A stretch of 64,000 nt of DNA from Maratus speciosus. Its lineage: Eukaryota; Arthropoda; Arachnida; Araneae; Salticidae. Positions within the stretch are counted from its first letter, which is position 1. Each line of letters begins with the position of its first letter. The notes beneath the pieces are model-generated. The model saw only the letters and a program-made list of their open reading frames with translations. It searched no databases and had not been told where the DNA came from. The position numbers and the translations under genes were made by a program. Below, one piece after another: positions 11,672-24,119 of the stretch. Location of the stretch: the NCBI GenBank assembly GCA_963932465.1, contig OZ010793.1, positions 261,017,696 to 261,081,695 on the forward strand, read 5' to 3'.

Positions 11672-12334
11672 CCTGTATGCTTGTTGATATGAATTTTACT
11701 GCTACCAGAGTCAGTTTGAAGCTTCAAATAGGAATGCCGTGAACAAATCATTTTTTGCTAACATTTTCCTCAGCAGTTTTTTAAACTTTACAAACTTTAA
11801 CATTTGATGCTCATCTCTTTTTATATCCAAAAAGAAATTTTTTTTCTGGCTAAAATAAAAAATTGCTTATGTTATCTTAGTTTGTGTTTTTTAATGACAA
11901 TTTACTCAAAACGTTATCAAATATTATATGCATCAAAATAAATTAATAAAATGTTTGACGTAACATATGTTGTAATTAATAGAAAAATAACAACATGAAT
12001 TATTTTCTGTTTTATATTTTTAATTTATGGTCATTTATGTAATGCATGGCATGGCTGCCCAATCATTTCAAATAAACATATTTTGAAATAGAAAATTTAT
12101 TTCATAAAATGTGTCTTGTTTTTATATAGTATTTATTTGATTTCATTTATTGAAATTTATGGTTCAAAATATAGTTGATGTGGGGGTTAAAAAAAGGTTG
12201 GCAGTTATGTTTGTACGAAGGTTGCCATCTTCTATTAATGTTGAATTGTGAAGAAAGTAAAAATTAGCAATGCATAATTTGTACCTTGTTTGATTTCAAT
12301 TTTTAACAAAATAAAATTATAGAATCTTAACTAG
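11672..12334. other. Myb: AT-rich intron sequence upstream of Myb exon A
   Basis: No repeat or coding segment recognised. If exons for the DNA-binding repeats lie upstream of the window, this is intronic and ends at the exon A acceptor. No R2/R3-like Trp-repeat coding segment was found anywhere in 1-12,334. Confidence 0.4.
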
Positions 12335-12678
12335 ATACACAGTTAGCTTCAGATACTTCATGCATATCTGATTCTGGTAAAGATAATATTATGAACCTTT
12401 CAATGGAATGTGAAGCACCACTTCAATATTTAAATTTTGTTTCAAGTAATGCAGAAGACAAAGCTTGTGAAACTACTGCCACAGCTATGAACACAATTAA
12501 TACAATTGATTTTGGCCCTGTATTAGTTCCAGATTTTCAAATAAAAGAAGAATATTGCGGTGAATTGAATGATCTTGAAAATCTTGAAGATTACCTTAAT
12601 AAAATCAGTACTCCTGTGAAAATAACTTCTGTGGACTCTTCAACTCCTATGAAGGAGTTAAATTTCTCTCCATCTCAG
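12335..12678 (+). CDS. Myb: Myb exon A: acidic linker up to the FSPSQ motif
   Basis: Encodes about 114 residues beginning near DTQLASDTSCISDSG and ending NFSPSQ. The segment is acidic and Ser/Thr-rich, with STP motifs (KISTPVK, SSTPMK) that look like proline-directed kinase sites; B-Myb is known to be phosphorylated by cyclin-dependent kinases in this part. The last codon CAG is followed directly by GT at 12,679, and the sixth residue block continues as FLN in the next exon, restoring FSPSQFLN. The 5' boundary is uncertain: an in-frame TAA at 12,328-12,330 limits it, and acceptors ending at 12,334 or 12,342 are both possible. An ATG at 12,391 is internal and is not taken as the start. Confidence 0.85.
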
Positions 12679-14002
12679 GTATTTCATTTTTTAAGTTATT
12701 GTATCTATATACATACATACATATTAGTTTTTTATATTTTTATAATGAATTGTTATATTCAGGGACCATGTTTAATGATTTGTGTAACCAGTTACACAAA
12801 TAAGTTAAAACATAAAGAATTTTTTTCAATAATTTTAGACAGCCACAAACACCCTTAGATGTGTCTGCACAAGTTGGATGATAAATTGTTAGGGATGTCT
12901 CTTAACTGAGAGTGTCATATATTCAGAGCCTACTGTATTTGATTTTATAATACCCAAAAGGTTCCAGTGATATCAGCAAGAATGTAATCTAAATTAAATG
13001 CAGTTTCTTATAACATTGTAAAAACAGAGAAAGAAACAAACAAAAATTATCATCCAGTAAAAAACTGATGTTTGCTGTAAAAGTTTTATATTAAGTACAA
13101 GAATGTGATTAATTTTCTGTAAAGACACAGCAGCTAAAATGTGCCAGATTGACATGGAGCCAATTATGGAAGACTTAGTTTTGATCCGTGTCAGATGTAA
13201 TTGAAATTTCACACCGCTCTACAGATAGTACTAAATTGCCATGACTTTGACAACAAATTTGGATTTTTTTGTGAGGGTGGCGGAATTATTATGGACAGTG
13301 TTTAATTAAGAATTAATTTCTGCTTAAAGCATCAAAACGTCCTCTTCTTCTGTTGCAAAGATTTGGGATTTATGCTTATTAATGATTTAGAAGTTCGAAT
13401 CTTCCCCCTCAAACTCCGTATTACCCCAGAGCTGCAGAAATCTCTCCTGAAGAAAAATGTCTGAATTCAGCATGAATTCAATCACCATAAACTTAATTAT
13501 TATGCTTTCTACATAAATGTTAGAATTACCCCCCCCCCCCCCCCCCCCATCAAAATATAAGCAGGTTCCTATTTGTATCTCCAAAATGGAATCATCTTAC
13601 ATTACTGACAAAATTACTAAACCGTCCAAGGGAGATTATTGAAAAACATAGTAGTTATCATTAAGAGAACTTTCAAAAGTTGCCACCTGTGAAATTAAAG
13701 ATATTTTACCAAGTATCAGCAAGTAGTTTGTACATATGTGTAAGTACAAATGTCTATCTACTCATTAGTATTACTGTACAGATTCTTTAGTATTTTCTCA
13801 TACATTGAATAATAGCTGTACAGTAATATCATGAATGTCACACAGAAGATGTTGATGGCACTTCCTGTTCTGTAGTCTAATATTATAACCAGGAGATCCT
13901 ACCCAAGCTTCCTGGGTTACAGAACATACTGCTTGATGTATAAAACATGGGTGAAAAACATTCTTAATTGAAAACTCCAATAGATTTTTTTAAAATTTTA
14001 TA
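12679..14002 (+). other. Myb: Start of intron A, no gene seen
   Basis: Holds a poly(C) tract of about 19 bases at 13,530-13,548 and otherwise plain AT-rich DNA. Reading frames on the minus strand here show no recognisable domain. Confidence 0.4.
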
Positions 14003-14004
14003 TA

Positions 14005-15342
14005 AGGAGTGTCCAAAGGAAATGTGGACACATAATGCAGAAGTAAGTATTTTATTACAACTCTAAAAATAATCACTGTATTTGTTGAGGCATTTGTCCC
14101 ATCATATCACCAGTAGATCAATACCTCTGCCATAGAACGCTTTGGCTGATCTCAGAAGAATGTTTGTACCCTATCCTTCACTTTGTTGTGCGAAGTGAAT
14201 CGTTGTCCTTGGAGCACCTTCTTAAGTGGCCCCAAAATAAGAAAATCACAAGGTGACAGGTCTGGACTATGGTGGGTGCTGCAGAACTTCCTGACACCAG
14301 TTTTTTAACCAGTTATGTACTGAATTATGAATTCATGAAAATTTTATCTTCTAAAGCATTTTTCGTGAATTGTTTGAACTACATTTAGAAGATTTACCTA
14401 ATCATTTAATAAATTTTAGAAGGATTAATTAAATTTGAATTTATAAGGATTTTGTGCAATATTTATAACCCCACTCAAATCTTTTATTTTAAATATTTTT
14501 CTTAGTGTTTTGTAGAATTAGGAAATGTACAAATATAATGTTCTTACAATTGAAATATTTCCGAAATGAAAAATCCCCCCCCCCCTCTTCCCTCCCAATG
14601 CCAAGAAAGCTGAAAAGATACAAAGGCAAAAGAAAATTTTAAAAATATTTTTGTTTTGTGTAACCAATAATGCTTTTGGAACAAGATAAAGTAATGTATC
14701 TATAACTCATTCTAAACTGTATTACAACTAACTGATGTATTAAATGAATTTTATAACAAGTTATTTTAATGTACTTATAAGTATTGTCAGTAGATAAAGG
14801 GTTTAATGTGTTGGTTGTCACATTCATAGTGTGGGGATGAGTGTTGTCGTGAAGGATTGTGTTCACTGTCTCTTTACTCAGCCTCATTCATTCTGAAATT
14901 TCCTGGGTCATAGCTCGTCTGTCATTTCTAACTATCTCATCGATAGCGGCGACTTATACATCTGTTAAAGCAATATCGATCTGGCCTAGTCTCGGTGTAT
15001 ACTTGACTGTATCTGCCTTGTCTGAAACTCTTGCACCAGTTTTTAACAGCTATACAGCTTAAACAGTGTTCACCAAAAGCATGCTTCATTCAGTGAAATT
15101 TGTTGCCTCTTCAGCCACCAAAAAACACACTACGCCTCGCTGCTCAACTGTGGACACTTCCACCCTGTTTGTTCCCCTTATGTTTTAGCTATCAGTTACA
15201 CACACATAACTTCTTTCCAAAGGACACAACTTTGTCTAATGCACCACAAACCCGGCATGAAGACAAAATCAAATGAAAAACCAGTTTGGTAACTTTGATA
15301 ACATCACTACATCAGCTGTGCACTTTTCAATTGGGCACCCTT
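14005..15342 (-). mobile_element. Deleted mariner-family transposon
   Basis: Terminal repeats of about 26 bp: left AGGAGTGTCCAAAGGAAATG, right (reverse complement) AAGGGTGCCCAATTGAAAAG, with TA on both flanks (14,003-14,004 and 15,343-15,344). On the minus strand the high-coordinate part encodes a mariner N-terminal helix-turn-helix (DEIVRNDRRAMTQEIS, then LSKETVNTILHD). The low-coordinate part encodes the C-terminal catalytic block HHSPDLSPCDFLILGPLKK. Most of the catalytic core between them is missing or replaced by unrelated AT-rich DNA (about 14,300-14,750). Confidence 0.88.
14130..15060 (-). pseudogene. Mariner transposase remnant, core deleted
   Basis: The frame runs from the paired-type helix-turn-helix at about 15,060-14,860, with a stop right after TQEISE, directly into HDNTHPHTMNVTTNTL. 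That is the second catalytic Asp block, so the region carrying the first Asp has been lost. The block SPDLSPCDF near 14,240-14,270 corresponds to the third catalytic position in mariner transposases. It cannot give an active enzyme. Confidence 0.8.
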
Positions 15343-15735
15343 TACACTTTATATATGTATATATTTTTTTAAATTTCCCAGTAACAACACTCAACCATTT
15401 TTATATCCAAAATATTAATTACTCAAATAAGTTTTGAAATTTATTTAAATTTAAAGCAATACTTTTGTATTAGCTTCATACCAGGCGTTAATAGCCAAAG
15501 AAATCACTAAAAATTTCACTATTTACAGCAGCTTTTTTTGATTCTGATTAATTTAGTGTTTAAGTTCAGAGTTTGACATAATCTGTGAAATTTGTGTTTT
15601 ATTTATTTTATTATTTACTTTTTGCTAAACTTTAAATTTTGTTTTAGAATATTACCCTTGAACAAATGCTGAATTATTCATCTATTTAAAATGCAAAGCT
15701 GAATTTTTAAGATAAATTTAGACTGATCTGAGTAC

Positions 15736-17268
15736 GGTCATTCCATGTAAAATGGGCAAAATTAAAAAAAAAAGTCGTGGCCACATACTAACCAATTTTA
15801 ATAAAATTCGATGCACAGGTTCAATTCATATTCAAGTAATGCTCTGCAAAATATCTTGACAAAAAATAAAATTACTTAGCAGTTTTGGACAGTTAAAAAA
15901 CTTGTGATATAGAATGGCATGAGTGCAATCGTTCAAAGTTTCAAGTTTGAAGTTCTGTATCTTGAAAACTATTTAACAGAAAGAAATTTTTTTTATAATT
16001 TTGTAAAATCTGAAAAATTATCTTTTTATTTACTGAGTAATAATAATCTAGTAACACCATGATTATTTATAAATTGGTTGTAAAAATTGAATTTTTGTGA
16101 ATTTTGAGAAAATTAGAAACGTTATAAAAATCAAAGGAATTAAAAAACATCTGTGAAATTAATGCCTGATGTAGTACGACATATGAAGATCGAATTCCCC
16201 AAGTTGGAAAGTCGCCATTTATTTCCTTCATCTTAAAAAAAATTAGAAACGTTAAAAAAAAATTACAAAATCATGATTTTTCCTCTTCTGTATGAGCAAA
16301 AAATAAATAAAGGACAGGATCGACATTAATAATATTGCACAAAAAATAAAGATTAATAAGTCCATGATATGATCCAAAAAATTCAAGATTGCTCTTTGAT
16401 TCCTAACATAACAAAAAATGGGTTCAAAATAGTAATGTTTTCTACATTCCATTCACTATACCTCTTTGAATTCGCCCGCGTTTGTTAAAATATTGCACGA
16501 TTTCATGGAAAAAAAATTCAGTGCTGCCCTCTAGTTTTTTTTATTTGAATTTCGAATTAATATATAGTTTTTTTGTTCACAGTCATTTCTTTCTACTCTA
16601 ATTTAAAATATTCTCTTGAGGCAAAAATAAACTGAAAGCAAGAATAAAAGTTTCTGTATTTAAAATATACACTGTTATCTATAATATCAAATAATTTAAA
16701 AGTTTACTAAAGCCTTCCTTCACTTAAAAAAAAGTGATAGAAATATTGCATTTTAGCCTCAACATTTTTTACTATTTAATTTTTTTTCTCATTAAGGAAT
16801 AAAAAGGCATGAATGAAACTTCCGATATTTAAAATATATACATTTAGCTATAATGCCAAAAAAGTAACATTGTCAAAGCTGTCCTTCATGCTTAAATAAG
16901 CAGTAGAAATATTGCATTTTTACTTCAAAATTTTTGAAATATAATTTTTTTTTCTCATTACGGAATAAAAATACAATTACTAACTTACGCCAATCTTTTA
17001 CTTATTATTCATTCCTAATTATAAATAATTTTTAATATAGTCTTTCCATTCCTAAGGCTAATAATCAGAATTGAAATTTTAAGCATGTAGACAGTACCTA
17101 GATTTTGCATTCACTTTTAATGTAAATTTTAATACTTAAATAAACAATCCTGAAATCTATTATTTTACATTTACTCATAAATAGATATGATCTACATATA
17201 GACTGATTTTCATTAAAATCTGTGACATGTCTGTCACAGCTCATTTGCTCATTTTGCATGGAATGACC
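15736..17268. mobile_element. TIR element, GGTCATTCCATG ends, 1.5 kb, family unassigned
   Basis: The left end GGTCATTCCATGTAAAATGG and the reverse complement of the right end, GGTCATTCCATGCAAAATGA, are near-identical for about 25 bases. No clear target duplication and no transposase frame were found inside. The interior is AT-rich with repeated AAAATTGAA-like words. A non-autonomous DNA transposon is the simplest reading. Confidence 0.6.
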
Positions 17269-17352
17269 CAGTATGCAGAATGAGCATTTTAGGACGCTTT
17301 CTGTCGCTAAATGGAGTGTGTAACCAGTTTTAAAATTCTTTCATTAGAGAAA

Positions 17353-17446
17353 AGTTGATTGCAGTCGAAATGGCTGAGCGGTCTTAAGCACCAGAAAGAG
17401 GAATTCCCGTTATTCACAGAGAATGTGGGTATGAAACCCCGTTCCT
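17353..17446 (+). pseudogene. tRNA-Ser-like pseudogene or SINE head
   Basis: Starts GCAGTCGAAATGGCTGAGCG, resembling the acceptor stem, D-stem and A box of tRNA-Ser/Leu, and has a B-box-like GGTATGAAACC (8 of 11 consensus positions). The D-loop and variable-arm region is disturbed and the acceptor stem does not close, so a functional tRNA is unlikely. It abuts the foldback element beginning at 17,471. Confidence 0.45.
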
Positions 17447-17470
17447 GGCATAAGATGTTTCTCTGAAAGA

Positions 17471-18208
17471 GTCTAGCCGGATAAGCATGGCGAAATGGCC
17501 CCCACTGCCAATGTTTGAAATAACGTGTGGTAATAAGGCTCACCATGAGAATACAATATAGAGTGTTTTAAGCCTCTGTCCTTGAGATAATTGGGGAAGT
17601 ATGCGCCGGCGCTACTATTTTTCAAATATGTTTTTCTCAAAAAGTACAAAAGTTAAAAAAATTAAACCAACGCCAATTATTGAAGAATATATCAGTTCAC
17701 ATTGTATATTTTTTTCACATTTTTACAAAAATTTTAACATAGAAAAATAAACAAAAATATTTTAAAAAAAATATTAATGTAGTAATTTTATATTTACACC
17801 AACCATAAAATTACAGAATAAGCCTCAAAGTATGTACTTTTAAGAAAAGAAATTTCGTTAAAATTGAAGATACGCTTTTTGAGTTATAAAAAAAATAATG
17901 TTAGCAACTTGCTCAAATATTCGTAACTTTCCCTGTTTGCATTTGCAGACTATCAATGCATTGGTCGATTCGTGACACTTTCACTCGGGCAGGATGCGCA
18001 GTGTGCCAAAATAAGAGAATGTTTCCATACATACCACTTCCCTATAGTTTTGTTTCGTGTTTGTAAACATTGTTATTTTGGTGTTTGCGCATTTTTCTTG
18101 CATAATAATATCAGGAATTGGCAAACAAAATGGTAACATTTGCCTACGATGATTTTCACATAGAAGAAAAGCTATGGGGCTGAACAGTGTACATATCACT
18201 TTAGGGGG

Positions 18209-18241
<33 letters not shown>

Positions 18242-19725
18242 TCTGGCACTTGACATCATAGGATATCTATAGGGGAAGAGGGGTTATCATTTGATATTGT
18301 TATATATTGTTATCATTTTTGATCAAAACAAAATTTACTTTTTTGGTATCTTTTTCTTTACATCCATTATCTTAATTTTTTTAAGTCTGTTTTCGTCTTT
18401 TTATGAAAATACAAAGTTATATTTAAAACCATTGAATGATTATAAAACATTTCATTCCAAAATAGGGAATAACCCAACGTTTGCCATTAATATTCTCCTG
18501 CCATATGCATATATAATTCATTGTTAGCGAAACCAGATTCAAAATTATACTTGTTATTTTTGCTAGTAAAAGATAGGGAAGAATGTTGTCTGCCTGTTTT
18601 GTTTACAAGAAGTTCTGTTTAGTCTCGTACAAGGGCAAAGTGCAAGAAGACAATATTAGTGTTCAATGCATTATGTAACAAAGAGTTATTAAAAACTTTT
18701 AAATAATATTTCTTTAAAATGTCATTTGGTATAAAGTTATTTCTTATATAACAGTGATATCTTATGAATTTCTCCTCTTTATTTAAATAAGTAAAATATG
18801 CAAATAAAAAATGTACAACCATTCCATACCTGTATATCATTGCAGACGTATAAAAAGAAAAGCAAGGAAAACAATTGTAAAAATAAAAATAATTTTTAAA
18901 CACTGATAACAATATTATTAGGGGGAGGGGGATTCGAGGAATGATAACGTATGATATCGGAAGTTTGGGAGGGGTTCCGGAATTACCAAAAAGTTGATAA
19001 CCTTATGTATTTACAACCTGTTTAGCTTCACCTGCACAATGGACAACACCATCAACTTGATATTATTATGAGAGAAGGATGCACAGTAAGGCAAAATAAC
19101 AGAATGTTTACACACACGAAACAAACCTATAGGGAAGTGGTATGTATGGGAATATTCTCTTATTTTGGCGCATTGCGCATCCTGCCCAAGTGGAAATGTC
19201 ACGAATCGACCAATGCACTGATAGTAGTGTATTTCTGCAAATGCAAACAGGGAAAGTTACCAATATTTTAGCAAGTTGCTAGCATTATTTTTTTTATAAC
19301 TCAAAAAGCGCATCTTCAATTTTAATGAATTTTTTTTTCTTAAAAGTACATACTTTGAGCCTTATTCTGTAAATTTTTGGTTTGTGTAAATATAAAATTA
19401 CTACATTAATAATTTTTTTTAAATATATTTATTTTTCTATGTTAAAATTTGTGTAAAAATGTGAAAAAAATATATAATGTGAACTAATATATTCTTCAAT
19501 AATTGGCATTGGTTTCCTTTTTTTAACTTTTGTACTTTTTAAGAATAACGTACTTGAAAAATAGCAGCACCGGTGCATACTTCCCCGTATATATCAAGGA
19601 CAGTTCAAGGTCAGAGGCTAAAAACACTCTATATTGTATTCTCATGGTAAGCCTTATTACCACACATGTTATTTATTTCAAACATCGGCCGTGGGGGCCA
19701 TTTCGCTGTGCTTATCCGGCTAGAC
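17471..19725. mobile_element. Foldback element with about 650-bp inverted arms
   Basis: The left arm (17,471-18,113) and right arm (19,058-19,725) are inverted copies. The outer ends are GTCTAGCCGGATAAGC and its exact complement. The inner ends share CATAATAATATCA. Arms differ by scattered substitutions and small indels. The spacer (18,114-19,057) has a GT/poly(G) tract near 18,210-18,241 and no recognisable gene. Long inverted arms with no transposase suggest a non-autonomous foldback or large MITE. Confidence 0.88.
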
Positions 19726-19729
19726 CCTT

Positions 19730-22288
19730 TGTGTTCTGTTAACACAGTTCAATAATGTAACATATTTTATTTCATGAGGAAGGTTATAGAATTTGTTTTG
19801 TCTTTCATAATTATTAAAAGTAAAACTTATCATTCTCAATATGTTTTTTAATTAATGATTTTGTATTTAAAATTTGAAATTAAAAGCTTTGGCATGTAAT
19901 TATTGATTAAATAAATTAAAATGAACTACAATTTTTTGTATATTTTTTATGTCAATTGATTGATAAGGCATATATACTCAGAAAAGTTGGTGATGATTTT
20001 CCTTGGTAAAAAGAAAAGAAAAAATATTTATAAAAAAACTCTTGTGCCATTTATTGTTACTGTAATGCAGTTAAATGTTTATATTTGGAAAAACTAATAA
20101 CTTCAAAAATTTCTTTATTTGTAAAATTTTTATGGAAAAAACAACAACATTGCAGTTACTTTTTTGGATCTGAAAACTGAGTTCTATGGAAAATACCCTG
20201 CTGTCTATATCCGTGTAAAAAGGAGTTAATATGCTGTTAGTCCTTAGTATGGTTATGAAATGAGATGTTTTTATTTCTTTTTAAGTATTGATAACAAATC
20301 TTCTATAAAAAAAATTGATGTTTTAATGATGTAATGAACTTTTTTGCTTGTGAAACTTTTAAGTTCTTACTGTTAAGTTTTGATGGGTACTATCTAGTAT
20401 TAAGTGCACATGAGTTAGTCTTCTCTAATGAGGCTGTACATGATAGATATTGATTTTTAAAAAATCATGCTTGAAAATTATTTTTTTAAACGTAACCCCC
20501 CCCCCCCCCCCAAAAAAAAAAAAAAAAAAACCAGTTTTCTGACATTGTATTTGAAAGTACATTTTCTTTAAACAGTGTGATGGTTAGAAGTTAATGAATT
20601 AGTGCAAAATGCAAAAAAGATTTGCCACTGTTGATAGTCTGTGTTACATAAGTACCCTGTGGCAGAAAATTAATGTGCTTTCTGCAACAAACTTTATTAA
20701 CAGTAAAATCTTTCTGCAGGAATAGTTCCTGAAGTCAAAATAAGAGTGATATAGGCTAAACTACAACAAAGTTTAAATACTTTGCTCACCACCAAAATTT
20801 TAATGATTATTTTTTGTTGCTTCGAAGTAACAAATAAAATAACCAGGACACTAAGACAAGGCAATAATCAAATAAGACAAGCACTTAAAATGTTTTTATA
20901 TTTTTTTTATGCTGGACAGAGAAAGAAGACGTTTAAGGTGAGATTTAAAAAAAAAAAAAAAAAAGAACAATAATGGAAAATAAAGAATTTTAAATACTTT
21001 AAAATTTGTTTGTTAGGAGGAAGAGAGAAAACATTTCGGGGGAGTAAATGATCATTCATTTATTGTTATTTCAAAGTAATAAACATGGCAGGTATTGTTT
21101 TTTTAAATGAAAGTTTTAAAAGTTTTTAAACTGTGTGATGTTTGATCAAAGGAGAGGTGATCCAAGATTTCGAGGTGAGGGGAATATTTAGATTAATATT
21201 TATGTATTAGTATTTCAAAATAACAAATAAAAGAACTAAAGCAAAACATTAAAAAAAAGGGTTACAGTTTTTTAAAAATTAAATTTGAGAATTTTTAATA
21301 TTAACAACTTTAGCCCATAACTTTGTCAGCAGTCTCACAGTCAGCCCCCCCCCCCCCCCCCCTAATTTCAGCACTTTTAACTATAGATACTAGTGAAATT
21401 TTGTTTCATTTGGAGTCCTTATAATAGTCTTGTACATACAGTTTAGTGCAGAAACAGCATCCTATGAGTTGATTCAACTTTTTATTCATCTTTCAATCAA
21501 GTGGTCTCCAAGACTGACATACAATAGCCATGCAACAATTTTTGTTGCAGCAATTATGGGTTAATGCTGAAGTAGGAAGTAGGGTGGCAAAGAGAGCGAA
21601 TCAGGGGATTTCAGTGGCAGGGGGAAATGTATATCTTATCTACTTCACACAATATTAACTAGAAAAAAATATAAAGCTTCCCACAACCTAATTGGGAAAG
21701 ATTTGCATTGATTGGAAAAACCCTGCATCTAGGACTTGTACGGTGTCTTTATCCCAAGATAGAAGCAGGTTTTTACCCCATTCTGCAGTGTTTTTTTTTA
21801 ACAAGCCAACTCATAGTTTGAAGAAATACATTTGAGGTAAACTACTCTGAATTTAGATGTTAAAGAGTTTCTGTTCTTCACTGCATTTTTTAAATTTGTA
21901 AACATCTGTTTCTGTCCCGTGCAGGTCTTTGTCCCCACCTACCCTATATAGAAGATCATTTTGATGTTGCATGGATCTTCTCTCCCTCACAAAAAAAAAA
22001 AAAAACAAAAAAAAAACATTCAAATGAAATTTTTCTGCAAGAAATCTTTCCCATTGTGCGGCATTGTCGCCATTTCGCCATAATTCTGCCACATGGCTCA
22101 AGTACATGTATTTGCTTTATAATATAGGTTGATTATTGTTGTAAAAATTAATCTCTGTAAAGAACTGTTGAATTGGTTCACAACTCTGTTTTATACTATG
22201 TTGTCTTTCACTTGCTTTAGAAAAGTAACTGTTTGTCTTTTTGTATTATATTTTGTTCTTAAATTCATTGATTTATTTTTAATTCTAG
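19730..22288 (+). other. Myb: Intron A, last part, no gene seen
   Basis: Contains a C-then-A homopolymer junction at about 20,498-20,530 and a poly(C) tract of about 17 at 21,346-21,362. It ends in the acceptor TTTTTAATTCTAG of Myb exon B. No transposon ends were resolved. Confidence 0.4.
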
Positions 22289-22392
22289 TTTTTGAATAAC
22301 ACTTATTCAAATAATCTAACTTCCACGCCAAAATCTTGTGTCCCATTCAGTTTGAATATGGGTGATACATCTGATGATATTGATTCTTCAAG
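22289..22392 (+). CDS. Myb: Myb exon B: FLN and LTSTPKS motifs
   Basis: Encodes FLNNTYSNNLTSTPKS and then CVPFSLNMGDTSDDIDSS. FLN completes FSPSQFLN from exon A, and LTSTPKS is the next conserved Myb C-terminal landmark, containing a proline-directed phosphorylation-type site. The acceptor is AATTCTAG and the donor AG/GTATGT at 22,393. The exon is 104 nt, so it ends with two bases of a Ser codon that exon C completes, strong support for the join. The preceding intron is 9.6 kb. Confidence 0.92.
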
Positions 22393-23007
22393 GTATGTAT
22401 ATAATTTAAGTTGAATTATAATGTTAAATTTTATTAAAATTTTTGTTTTCTTAGAAAAAAAAATATTATTTTAAAATTGCATTTAATAAATAGTTGTATA
22501 AGAATTGATTTGATTTCTTTGAGATTTTACACCATTTAAATACACAAAATAGAAATTTTTAAAGAAAAAATGTTTGTTGTTTATCTTATTTTTTTTTTTA
22601 ATTTTTTTTTTTTTTTGAGTGGTAAGAATATTATTTTTTTTAAATAACATGTTATTAAAAATATGTAATGCCCTTCAGAGTATATTTAGAAAGGAAGATG
22701 TGAATAGTGAAAGAAAATACCTGGCAAGAAATCCATTAAAAAATCAGTTGAAAAAAAATTTTTTTTAAACTAAATCTTTTTGAAAAACTCTTTGAGGTTA
22801 TCTTTTGAATCTATGAATGAGGCTGTCTTTTGAATTGCATACATGCCCAATCTTTTAGCACTAGCCTTTTCATTCACAGTGTAAATACACACACCACACA
22901 CTCTTTCTCTCATTGACTGACTGACTCTTTCTTTCTGTTATTAATATAGTTTGTCTTAGTAGCATGGAAGACTTATATTCATGCCTTTTTAACAAAAGTA
23001 TCCCACG

Positions 23008-23042
<35 letters not shown>

Positions 23043-24117
23043 ACATGATTTAGCTAATATTACGTCATTGTTTTGAAAAAAAACACATAGAAAGATAAAT
23101 GCATAAAAATCCTTTAAGGCAGAAGCTCTTATATAGAAGACTGTTTTCAAATTAGAAACTAATTAGTTTTCAGTTAAAATTTATAATAATATTTAGATTA
23201 TAATCCTAGTATATTCAAATTTCATTCTTTTGTCTGATACAAAGTAATACAAATGGAACATTTCAATTTTTTAAACTGATGTATGAATGAATTTCCCAGG
23301 TTTTTTACTATGCAAGATTTTTTATTATACAGTATTTTTCCTTCATTATACATTCTTAAAATAAGATACTGTATCAAGAATATTTTAAAATTTTAGTGCC
23401 TCCCTCTCCAAAAAAAGTATTTATGTTGGATTTGAGAATATTTTTAAATGCCACACCATAATTAGTATCCAAAGGTTCATTTATTTGCTATTTTTTTTTA
23501 TTTTCTGATGTACTTTCAGCCGCAGGATTTTTAAAAAATTAGGCTTATCCCTGATTGCATCTAAAAGTTCAAATTTTCTTTCAATGGACATAACTGCTTG
23601 ATAATCTGTTTTGTATGCATATTAGCTTTATAAAAAGTATGTTAAATATTTTTATAAAATCCAAATATTGTAGTTTAATCAGTTTTTAACTTTTATAGAA
23701 AGCCAGTTTTTATTTTGTTTTGGGGATTAACACAGAGATGAAGTGTTTAATATATACAGCATCCCCCCCCCCTTCCTTGCCCTTAATACATAAAAGTAGA
23801 AACAATATTATTGTTAACATGGTTGCAAAAAGAAATGACAAAATATTATATATAACATAAAATTGCCACCATGAAATGCAGTTTGCCACCTAGAAAAAAA
23901 ATTGTAGGTGTCGTTTGACACCTACAATTGTGGACACCTACAATGGGGAGGGGGGAGACACATAGAGTTCCAAGTGGGAAATTGCATTTTTTTACCATTA
24001 AAATAACGAAATCTCAAATTGGGTGGGGCGGGGGGGGGGGGGGGCATCTCATTGTTCCAAGGAGGGAATGCCCCACCCCTGAATTCAACACTGGAAGTGA
24101 TATGGGAATTGCTATTA
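22393..24117 (+). other. Myb: Intron B, 5' part: homopolymers and a small hairpin
   Basis: Holds a poly(A) run of about 31 at 23,008-23,039. A perfect 13-bp inverted repeat (AATTGTAGGTGTC, loop GTTT) lies at 23,900-23,929, followed by another copy of GGACACCTACAAT. A poly(G) tract at 24,030-24,043 is followed by a block ending CCTGAATTCAACACTG, which recurs inverted at about 33,350-33,400. Confidence 0.55.
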
Positions 24118-24119
24118 TA

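Noticed and set aside
12391..12858. A start codon at 12,391 and a 155-codon open frame as a complete small gene
   Set aside because: The frame continues upstream to 12,335 and downstream passes a good splice donor at 12,679. The coding match to Myb ends at FSPSQ and resumes in exon B.
17353..17446. Functional tRNA-Ser gene
   Set aside because: A- and B-box-like motifs exist, but the acceptor stem does not close and the B box deviates at three positions.
21853..22107. Minus-strand 84-codon frame with EERFLAEKF-like text just before exon B
   Set aside because: It contains a homopolymer-encoded Phe run, has no domain, and is antisense within the Myb intron.
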